NCBI GenBank assembly: GCA_002319925.1
Contig: DCFP01000147.1
Location: 1 to 10,546, forward strand
Length of the DNA stretch: 10,546 bases
Source of the DNA: Holophagaceae bacterium UBA1801
GTDB lineage: Bacteria > Acidobacteriota > Holophagae > Holophagales > Holophagaceae
Reading direction: 5' to 3'
The notes under the pieces are model-generated. The model was not told the DNA's origin, searched no databases, and saw nothing but the letters and a program-made list of their open reading frames with translations. Made by a program: the position numbers and the translations under genes. Shown here one piece after another: positions 4,756 to 10,546 of the stretch (its first letter is position 1; the number at the start of each line of letters is the position of its first letter).

Positions 4756-6018
4756 ATGAACAGCCGCCTGCCATACCTGGCCAAATCAATCCCGGGACCG
4801 TCGATGCGTATTTGTGGAATTGCATGCGTGAAGGATGCCCACTCGATCCTCGCAGCGAGCATTCAGCATCTTTCCATCAATGGAATCCAGGATTTTTTCA
4901 TCTGCGACCACGGGAGCGATCCTGACCTCAGCAGCTATCTGACGACGAAATTCAATTCCAAAACGGTGCGGTTCCGCATTCTGAGAAAGGAATCCGAAGG
5001 TTTTTTCCAGCAGGAAATGACCAACGTGATGGCCGGGCTAGCGCGAAGAGAGGGTTTCGATGTCGCAGTGGTCTTCGACGCGGATGAATTCTGGTGCGTG
5101 ATCCAGCCTGATGCCTCATTGACCACCCAGATTGAGCAGGAAATGGTGGATGGCATCGATGCGCTGAGGGTTCAGGTCGTCAACTATGCCCAGCATCGCG
5201 AGGTCACCCAATTCCAGGTGGAATCCCTTGAGTTGTGCCAGTACGCGGTCACTCCCTTCAAGGAATCCGCTCGATCGCCCCAAGAGCAGGTGGACGGCGG
5301 GATCCCATTCCTGGCCATGCCCTTCCCGGCCAAGGTGATCGCTCGTCTGCGGCCAGCGATCCGGTTCACGCAAGGGCAGCACGATGTCTTCCGCATCGAT
5401 GCGGCCCAAGTGAGGATCCGAGATTCCGCATCCATCCTGGTCAGACATTTGCCATTGTCTGGCAGGGACCAGATGCCTCAGAAGCGCGCGCACGGACGGC
5501 GCCTCATTGCTGGGGGATTTCACCCCGGGCTCGGCTGGCAATCCCGACGCCTGGCGGACATGACGGATGAGGAGCTTGATGCCTATTGGGACAATAACTC
5601 CTGGCAGCCGCAAAGCGATGGAAGGGTCTGCATCGGAGGTTACGACAACCTGATCGAGGACAAGGGACTGGTCGATATCGGACGTGCGATTGCGCAATCC
5701 ACTGAATCTCTGCGCTCCACACCGGAATCCATGGAGCCTGAGGTCGAGGTTCAAACGAGCATCTCCAGCAAGGCGCTCGAACGTGCCATCGAAGAGATGA
5801 TGGATGACTATGGCCAAATCAGGGCTAGATTGAACGATCGATTGGTCAGGCTTTCACTTGCCCATTCTCAAGCCATAGCCGAGCGGAACCATGTCCAGTC
5901 CGAATTGATGAACCTGGCTCGACGCCCTCGCCATGGCGTAGGAAAACTTTTCAGAAAACTCCATTGGCTTGAAAAGGGCGTGCGCGCTTTTCGCAAGGGG
6001 TTGCGCCGGAGCAGATGA
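4756..6018 (+). CDS. Glycosyltransferase family 2-like protein with C-terminal coiled coil
   Basis: The N-terminal half is a GT-A-fold transferase of the Glyco_tranf_2_4 type. It has the opening strand ICGIACVKDAHSILAASIQHL (19-39, in the place of the usual I.RNEA..I.E.L.HH), the turn DHGSDPDLSSYL (51-62), and the metal/sugar-nucleotide motif FDADEFW (107-113). Further on, GQHDV (207-211) and VRHLPLSGRDQMPQKRAHG (229-247) resemble the family's conserved His and R/K block. The donor and acceptor cannot be told from sequence. Residues about 338-392 are Glu/Arg/Leu-rich with heptad character, likely a coiled coil, and the last 25 residues are strongly basic with Trp/Leu, possibly membrane-surface binding. 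ATG 4804 (MRICGIACVKDAH) is an attractive alternative start because the domain begins there; neither start has a strong ribosome site. It converges with a second glycosyltransferase-like gene. Codon wobble positions look less GC-biased than in neighbouring genes. Confidence 0.85.
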   Translation: MNSRLPYLAKSIPGPSMRICGIACVKDAHSILAASIQHLSINGIQDFFICDHGSDPDLSSYLTTKFNSKTVRFRILRKESEGFFQQEMTNVMAGLARREGFDVAVVFDADEFWCVIQPDASLTTQIEQEMVDGIDALRVQVVNYAQHREVTQFQVESLELCQYAVTPFKESARSPQEQVDGGIPFLAMPFPAKVIARLRPAIRFTQGQHDVFRIDAAQVRIRDSASILVRHLPLSGRDQMPQKRAHGRRLIAGGFHPGLGWQSRRLADMTDEELDAYWDNNSWQPQSDGRVCIGGYDNLIEDKGLVDIGRAIAQSTESLRSTPESMEPEVEVQTSISSKALERAIEEMMDDYGQIRARLNDRLVRLSLAHSQAIAERNHVQSELMNLARRPRHGVGKLFRKLHWLEKGVRAFRKGLRRSR

Positions 6019-6081
6019 TCCATCGGCCTCACATCTGCCATTTCGCGTACAAGGCATCCCGCGGTGTCGAATCCTTCGAGA

Positions 6082-7197
6082 TCACTGCGGCCGAGTTCGT
6101 TGAATGCCTCCTGGCTTCACCTTGAGCCATTGAGCGAGGCGATTCCAGATGGATCGTGAGGGTTCGGGCGGCAATCCCAGCCAGGATCGCAGCCGGCGGT
6201 AGAACTCAGGCAGTGACTTGCACCCTGATTGGGGCAGCCATTGATCTGGGTCTATCCAGGACTGGATGGCCACGAAGACTCCCTCGGCATCCTGTCGCAA
6301 GTGGTCCGTGAAATGGGCACGATCGTACCGCCGAGGGCATCGGTAGCGCCACGTGGGCTGCCAGACCGAACTCTCGACGTGCATGACTCGGTTCGGGCCA
6401 TGGAGCGTATGGAATCGATCGAGGTCGGAGGTCATCTCCAGAAACTGGAAGTAGAGACTGATTTCCGCCCAACCCGGGGTCTTCGCGAGGCAGCGAACCC
6501 AAGGTTCCCCTGAGCGATCGGAAAGATGGTCGCAGAGGCTGCGCACGCAGTCCGTCGCGAACACGACGGGCGTTTCGGAGTAGTACCTGCCTTGGTATCG
6601 CTCCGCACGTTCATAGCCGAGCAACCCGGCGGAAACGCCAAGCCGGCTCTCCTTGGTGTGGACCTCCACAGCTGCAAATGAATCCGTGTACAGCGTTCGA
6701 TAAAAGGCATCGGTTTCAATGCCGGCGGCAGCTCGGTTGCCTTCGATCAACGCGTCGTAGCCGAAGGGACGGACACAAACGATATCGCTGTCGATGGGAA
6801 CATAGAAATCCGTCTGCACCCGGAAAGCGGCAGCGAGCTTGAGCAACTGCTGGACGTACCATCCGCGCATCTGGCCGGTCTCAGGATCCCTCGCCACTTC
6901 GATGTCCGGGAGAATTTCGGATTCCGGAAGGATGCGGAACCGCGGATCATCCGTCTTTGATGCCAGCAGTGACGCCAGTTCCGGTATTTCAGGATCCGGG
7001 CAGATGACCAGGAACGAATGCAGATCTTCCATCGCGAAAAATTGAAGGAAGGAATCGAACAGCATGTGCAAACGTGCCTGGGCGTTCCTGTCCACGAACT
7101 GCCGCCATTCCAGATCGCGCGCATTGCTGCCTGCTTCCCGGATCGTCACGGGAAGAACAAAGGTGAGCAAATGATTCTGGTCAGCTTCGATATACAT
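6082..7197 (-). CDS. Glycosyltransferase-like protein, DUF6492 type
   Basis: A 371-residue protein starting MYIEADQNHLLTFVLPVTIRE. The opening strand FVLPVT (13-18), the helix GWYVQQLLKLAAAF (112-125) and the following TDFYVPIDSDIV (129-140) with its DxD (Asp136, Asp138) are the marks of the DUF6492 group of GT-A-like proteins found in polysaccharide and lipopolysaccharide clusters. DxD normally coordinates the metal and nucleotide sugar. A later Trp-rich segment (SSVWQPTWRYRCPRRYD, about 283-299) and the basic Pro/Trp-rich C-terminus are less conserved. Cytoplasmic or membrane-peripheral location is likely, since no signal peptide or membrane helix is seen. It ends 63 nt from the stop of the convergent GT2-like gene; the gap holds only a 5-bp hairpin (6067-6079). 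The two may act on the same glycan, but substrates are unknown. Confidence 0.8.
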   Translation of the reverse strand: MYIEADQNHLLTFVLPVTIREAGSNARDLEWRQFVDRNAQARLHMLFDSFLQFFAMEDLHSFLVICPDPEIPELASLLASKTDDPRFRILPESEILPDIEVARDPETGQMRGWYVQQLLKLAAAFRVQTDFYVPIDSDIVCVRPFGYDALIEGNRAAAGIETDAFYRTLYTDSFAAVEVHTKESRLGVSAGLLGYERAERYQGRYYSETPVVFATDCVRSLCDHLSDRSGEPWVRCLAKTPGWAEISLYFQFLEMTSDLDRFHTLHGPNRVMHVESSVWQPTWRYRCPRRYDRAHFTDHLRQDAEGVFVAIQSWIDPDQWLPQSGCKSLPEFYRRLRSWLGLPPEPSRSIWNRLAQWLKVKPGGIQRTRPQ

Positions 7198-7296
7198 TGG
7201 TGCGGGCCTGGCTGGTCTGAACTATCTATTTAACATCGCCGGAAAAGTGCAGATGGTTTCCTTTTCGGTGGAGACCAGGACGGACCAATCCAGTTT

Positions 7297-7322
7297 GGAG
7301 TGGCGGACTCCGTTTCCACTCC
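7297..7322. repeat. 7-bp inverted repeat in the divergent intergenic region
   Basis: GGAGTGG (7297-7303) and CCACTCC (7316-7322) are perfect inverted repeats with a 12-nt spacer containing a small CGG/CCG stem. They lie between the divergent DUF6492 and serine-hydrolase genes, so an operator is possible. The segment may instead be the missing coding N-terminus of the hydrolase. Confidence 0.3.
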
Positions 7323-7367
7323 GGCGGCCATGGGAGAACCGTGTGAAAATGTGCGAACGGAAATCCC

Positions 7368-8336
7368 ATGCCGCCCGCTGAACCTTTCTTCGATCTCGCC
7401 TCCCTTGCAAAACCCTTGGTGACGGCGCCCCTGGCCCTCACGCATCTGGCGCTGGATGCGGACCGCCGCACGCAATTGGGGTTTTCTGAACGCGAGGAAC
7501 CTCTCACGGTCCGGCAACTGCTTTCCCATTCCACGGGGTTGCCACCCTGGCTGCCCTACACCGGGGAACCACTGGCGATTCAACTGCGCAAAGGTTTTCC
7601 TGTGGATTCGCATCCCTTGCTGCGCCTGGGACAGGTGGGCACCAGCACCTATTCCGATCTGGGCTTTCGGTTGCTGGGGGAATTGCTGGAGGTGGAGACG
7701 GGAATGCCCTTCGCGGCTCTCGGCGCCCAGTCGTCCGGCCTTTCGCCCGCTCCGTGGAGCGAGGCTCCCACGGATATTCCGGATGGCCCTGATGCGGCGG
7801 CCTGGCCGCTGGCGGCACCCATGACGCCTGTTCCGCCTCGGTATCCAAACTTGCCGCACGATGCCAACGCCCGCGCCGGGATGCGAGGCCATGCGGGGTT
7901 CGGTGCCTCCGCTGCTCAAATGAAACAGGCCCTCGAACGATGGGTCCAATCCGGTTTCCCCGCACGCATGGCCGTGGAAACGGCCTGTGCCGAGGATGGC
8001 ACCCACTGGGGGCTGGGCTTCCAGCGGGTGTTCGGGGGTGTCGGCCGCTTCGGATTCTGCTTGAAAGGCATGCCTTCGAACCTGGTTGGCGTTCACGTGC
8101 TTGCCTCTACGGCCATGGAATTGGCGCCGCCCGCACCCGAACCAGGGGAGGATCCGGGAGAACCCACGGAATGGTGGATGCATTTCGGGTTCACGGGACC
8201 AGCCCTGTTCGTGCGGCCCCACGATGGTCTTTGCCTCTGCCTGCTGATCCATCGCCGCGGACCTTCGGGGGAGATGCTGGATCTCAAGCAGCTTACAGCG
8301 CGGCGCTGGGCGTTGCTGCGCCAGTTCCTGGGCTGA
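7368..8336 (+). CDS. Serine hydrolase, beta-lactamase/penicillin-binding-like family, N-terminus short
   Basis: A 322-residue protein of the class C beta-lactamase-related (PF00144-type) family. It carries SLAK (Ser12 to Lys15), the SxxK nucleophile and base in the typical DLASLAKPL setting; HSTGLPPW (54-61); TYSD (94-97) in the place of YxN, with Asp for Asn; and HFGFTG (272-277) as the HxG-type third motif. Members include esterases, DD-peptidases and amidases; no substrate can be assigned, and no signal peptide is seen in this reading. The start is unusual: only 11 residues precede the catalytic Ser, whereas relatives have roughly 30-60 that form the first beta strands. An in-frame TGA at 7344-7346 blocks extension, while the +1 and +2 frames upstream are open. 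A frameshift near 7340-7380, or a true short form, are both possible. It is 31 nt upstream of the SpoIID-type gene. Confidence 0.85.
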   Translation: MPPAEPFFDLASLAKPLVTAPLALTHLALDADRRTQLGFSEREEPLTVRQLLSHSTGLPPWLPYTGEPLAIQLRKGFPVDSHPLLRLGQVGTSTYSDLGFRLLGELLEVETGMPFAALGAQSSGLSPAPWSEAPTDIPDGPDAAAWPLAAPMTPVPPRYPNLPHDANARAGMRGHAGFGASAAQMKQALERWVQSGFPARMAVETACAEDGTHWGLGFQRVFGGVGRFGFCLKGMPSNLVGVHVLASTAMELAPPAPEPGEDPGEPTEWWMHFGFTGPALFVRPHDGLCLCLLIHRRGPSGEMLDLKQLTARRWALLRQFLG

Positions 8337-8355
8337 ACAGGTCTTCCGGCTGGTC

Positions 8356-8361
8356 TATGCT
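8356..8361 (+). promoter_or_regulatory. Possible -10 element next to the SpoIID-type start
   Basis: TATGCT ends 6 nt before ATG 8368, and no good Shine-Dalgarno precedes that ATG. If used as a -10 box, transcription would start at or next to the ATG and give a leaderless mRNA. A poor -35 match (CTGAAC, 8333-8338) lies 17 bp upstream. A similar TGGTCTAnGCTGGA string occurs at 3488-3501 before the Gfo/Idh/MocA gene. Weak evidence. Confidence 0.3.
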
Positions 8362-8367
8362 GGAACG

Positions 8368-10476
8368 ATGAAACCGAGATTCCTGCCCGCCCTTGCCATG
8401 TTCCTCGTGGTGCCCGCCCTTGCGGACATCCCCATCCGCGTGGGCCTCGATACCCAAGCCACGGAATGGATCGTGAGCCTCGAGGGCGGCGGGCAGGTAC
8501 AAACACGAGCGGGCAAGCCAATCCTGTCCCTGAAGGACGGCGAGAATCTGCGCATCTGGTGGGATAGCCATGGCGAGGCCGATCCAACGGACGAATACCG
8601 GGTCCAGGTTGGCTCGCCCCTCCTCCAAAAAGACGCGGATGCGCTGATCGCAAAGCTGAAGCAGCTGGGAGAGCAGCCGGAGCGGCTGAAGGTTTCCGAT
8701 GGCGGCACCTGGCGTGTGCTGACCGGGCACTTCGAGAAGGCGGATGACGCCAATCCATTGATCCAGAAGCTGGATGCCAGTGGTTATGACGAGCTCTGGA
8801 TCTCCACGGAATCCAGACCCGGAAAGCCCCGCAAGGGCAGGGCGCTGTATGCGATCACGGAGCGGTACGAGCGGCGGCCTCTCCCCAGCGAAGGCGTGCG
8901 CCTGGTGCCGGTGAAGGAACTGACCACTGTGAACGGAAAAGGGCGGTACCGCGGGCAGATCGAGATCTATCCCAACGCCCAGGGACGTCTTACGGTCATG
9001 AACACCGTGGAGCTGGAGACCTATCTGCGCGGCGTCGTTCCCCGCGAGATGGGCGCCTGGGAATACCCGTGCATCGAGGCCCTCAAGGCCCAGGCCGTGG
9101 CCGCCCGGACTTACGCGGTGGCCAACCGGGGCAAGCGCGAGAAGGATGGTTTCGATCTCGTGGATACCGTCGCGGATCAGGTCTACGGCGGGCGCGATGG
9201 GGAGCAGAACCTCACGGACAAGGCGGTGGAGGATACGAAAGGCCTCGTCGCCACCTATGCGGGCAAGCCCATCCAGGCTCTCTTCATGGCTGATAGCGGC
9301 GGCCACACCATCGACAACACCTTCGTGTTCGGCGGAAACTTCCCGTACCTCAAAGGCGCGGACAACTACGTGTCCACGCCCCAGGCCTTGACCTTCAAAG
9401 GTGTGGTGGCACCCCAGGGCAATCAGGGCTGGCTCTCCTGGGAGATCCTGCGCCTGTCAGCGGCAGGCCTCGTTCCGGTGGACATGCTGGACGCCGATCG
9501 CATGGCCCAGCCTTTGAAAGTCAGCGATTTGAAGAGCGCCTTGGATGGTTTGGCCAAGCGCCTGAACCTAGAGCCCCCTCAGCGATCCCTGGAGCAGGGT
9601 TCCCGGCTGTATCTCTGGATGGCGCGGAGCCTCGATCTGGATCAGCTCATCGATGGCATGGAACGTCCCCAGGATGCGGCCTATTTCCTCGGAGACACGG
9701 ATCTGAAGCCCAGTGAAAAGCCCTTGGCGGGATTCCTTGCGCGGAGGGGCCTGGTGAGTCCCAGCGCGTGGAAGGGGCAGGCTCCGTCCCTTGCCGAAGG
9801 CCTGCAGGCCCTTGGGCGCATGTGGCAGGAAGTGGAGCCGATGGAAATCCTCGATGGCACGCTCCTGCGGGATGGACAGGCCCGCGTGAAGAACGGTGGG
9901 CCGGGGCCGCTGGTCCTCGCCAGCTCGCTGCTGCTGGCGGAGGAGGCCCCGGGCGGGTCCCTGCGGTTGGTGGGGGAGAGCGATATCCAGGTGGGAGACC
10001 ACGTGAAATGGCTGCCGCAGGAAGGGGGCTCGAAACTGCTGGTGCGGCGGCTTGATCCCGATGGCGCTTCCCTGGATCGCTACAATCCCACCGCCCACTG
10101 GAAAGTGGAGATCAAGGAAGCGGATCTTCTCGACAAGTTGAAACAGAAGGGCGGCATCCAGGGGTTTGGTGGCCTGGACCTGGTGCACAACGAGTACGGT
10201 CGCGTGGTGGAAATGGTGGTGAAGGACGAGTCTGGGAAATCCCACCGCTTCACGGGCATGCGCATCCGCAATCTGCTGGGATTCAAGGACAACGTCTTCC
10301 GCTACATCCAGGTTGGCGAACAGCCACTCCGGCGCTGGATCTTCTTCGGTCGCGGCTGGGGGCACGGCGTGGGCATGGACCAGAGCGGCGCCTACGGCTA
10401 CGCCATGGAAGGCTGGACCTTCGATCAGATCCTCAAGCACTACTACCGCGGCATCGACCTGACGAAAGTGGAATAG
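8368..10476 (+). CDS. Exported SpoIID/LytB-domain protein with SPOR-like region and large insertion
   Basis: A 702-residue protein with a signal peptide (residues 1-19, MKPRFLPALAMFLVVPALA). Residues about 75-148 look like a SPOR domain (YRVQVGSPLLQKDADAL, then WRVLTGHFEKADDANPLI), which binds peptidoglycan strands lacking stem peptides. The SpoIID domain begins near 190: ELETYLRGVVPREM (215-228), with Glu227 in the place of the catalytic Glu of B. subtilis SpoIID, EALKAQAVAARTYA (237-250), and MADSGGHT (307-314). It resumes near 600 (GRVVEMVV) and ends with FFGRGWGHGVGMDQSGAYGY (659-678). SpoIID is a lytic transglycosylase cutting denuded glycan, so both domains target the same substrate. 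About 250 residues (345-595) are inserted in the domain; part (FLGDTDLKPSEKPLAGF...) faintly recalls an SLH repeat and part looks like a beta barrel. Typical SpoIID is about 340 residues. In non-sporulating bacteria such proteins probably act in cell-wall remodelling. Confidence 0.92.
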   Translation: MKPRFLPALAMFLVVPALADIPIRVGLDTQATEWIVSLEGGGQVQTRAGKPILSLKDGENLRIWWDSHGEADPTDEYRVQVGSPLLQKDADALIAKLKQLGEQPERLKVSDGGTWRVLTGHFEKADDANPLIQKLDASGYDELWISTESRPGKPRKGRALYAITERYERRPLPSEGVRLVPVKELTTVNGKGRYRGQIEIYPNAQGRLTVMNTVELETYLRGVVPREMGAWEYPCIEALKAQAVAARTYAVANRGKREKDGFDLVDTVADQVYGGRDGEQNLTDKAVEDTKGLVATYAGKPIQALFMADSGGHTIDNTFVFGGNFPYLKGADNYVSTPQALTFKGVVAPQGNQGWLSWEILRLSAAGLVPVDMLDADRMAQPLKVSDLKSALDGLAKRLNLEPPQRSLEQGSRLYLWMARSLDLDQLIDGMERPQDAAYFLGDTDLKPSEKPLAGFLARRGLVSPSAWKGQAPSLAEGLQALGRMWQEVEPMEILDGTLLRDGQARVKNGGPGPLVLASSLLLAEEAPGGSLRLVGESDIQVGDHVKWLPQEGGSKLLVRRLDPDGASLDRYNPTAHWKVEIKEADLLDKLKQKGGIQGFGGLDLVHNEYGRVVEMVVKDESGKSHRFTGMRIRNLLGFKDNVFRYIQVGEQPLRRWIFFGRGWGHGVGMDQSGAYGYAMEGWTFDQILKHYYRGIDLTKVE

Positions 10477-10477
10477 T

Positions 10478-10546
10478 AGGGTCTGTTTTCAAAATGGGGT
10501 GCGGCCGCGCGAGTGGCACCACCCAAGCGAGACAAGGAAAGCGACG
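10478..10546 (+). mobile_element. Second copy of the palindromic element, left end only (runs off the window)
   Basis: The sequence begins AGGGTCTGTTTTCAAAATGG, a diverged form of the 2627 terminal repeat, and continues with GCGGCCGCGC and then AAGCGAGACAAGGAAAGCGA, which matches 2673-2692 with one change. The similarity spans the whole visible 69 bases with one small indel. It starts one base after the TAG at 10474-10476, in the same orientation relative to the upstream gene as the first copy. The right end is outside the window. Confidence 0.8.

Noticed and set aside
6067..6079. Hairpin TCGAA-TCC-TTCGA between the convergent glycosyltransferases
   Set aside because: Only a 5-bp AT/GC-mixed stem with no T run; likely chance.
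7230..8252. 340-codon open frame on the minus strand opposite the serine hydrolase
   Set aside because: The translation is rich in Arg/Gly/Pro/His with no motif, while the plus strand carries the clear SxxK, YxD and HxG motifs. It is a GC-driven shadow.
8293..9306. 337-codon open frame on the minus strand opposite the SpoIID-type gene
   Set aside because: The plus strand encodes a signal peptide, SPOR-like region and SpoIID motifs; the minus frame has no recognisable domain.
9568..10440. 290-codon open frame on the minus strand
   Set aside because: It overlaps the C-terminal SpoIID motifs on the plus strand and has low-complexity His/Pro/Gln composition typical of a shadow frame.
1..10546. 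CRISPR array, tRNA, rRNA, defence system or phage genes
   Set aside because: No regularly spaced direct repeats, no recognisable tRNA or rRNA sequence, and no nuclease, integrase or structural phage gene was seen in either strand.

Overview
The window is about 10.5 kb of GC-rich bacterial chromosome with tight gene packing on both strands. The gene content fits a Gram-negative bacterium: biosynthetic arginine decarboxylase, ArfB ribosome rescue, PurN, a Gfo/Idh/MocA enzyme of the type often found in lipid A clusters, and a large exported SpoIID/LytB-type protein with a SPOR-like region. Together with gene style this recalls Acidobacteriota such as Holophagae (Geothrix/Holophaga-like). That placement is inference; no rRNA or other decisive marker is present.

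Layout, left to right. Positions 2-712 hold the 3' end of speA, followed after 21 nt by a gene for an unrecognised single-pass membrane protein (734-1378). A nested palindrome and a 7-bp tandem repeat fill the gap to a convergent pair on the minus strand: a STAS-domain protein (2195-1884) and, 4 nt downstream, arfB (1879-1451). Divergent from these is a small protein of unknown function (2295-2621). Next is a 273-bp element (2627-2899) with perfect 20-bp terminal inverted repeats and two large internal palindromes, ending 3 nt before the ATG of a purN-type formyltransferase (2903-3484). A Gfo/Idh/MocA oxidoreductase follows (3557-4519). Two convergent glycosyltransferase-like genes (4756-6018 plus, 7197-6082 minus) form a small surface-polysaccharide islet whose wobble positions look less GC-biased than the neighbours. 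A beta-lactamase-family serine hydrolase with a shortened or frameshifted N-terminus (7368-8336) precedes a 702-residue SpoIID/LytB protein (8368-10476). The window ends inside a second copy of the palindromic element (10478-10546), which starts one base after the spoIID-like stop codon.

How the parts relate. The window is mostly a mosaic of short housekeeping units (polyamine synthesis, translation rescue, purine synthesis) and envelope genes (glycosyltransferases, possible lipid A sugar dehydrogenase, serine hydrolase, SpoIID/SPOR glycan enzyme), not one pathway. The most unusual structure is the REP/MITE-like element. Two diverged copies lie in the same orientation immediately after stop codons, and the complete one supplies the whole 5' leader of purN.
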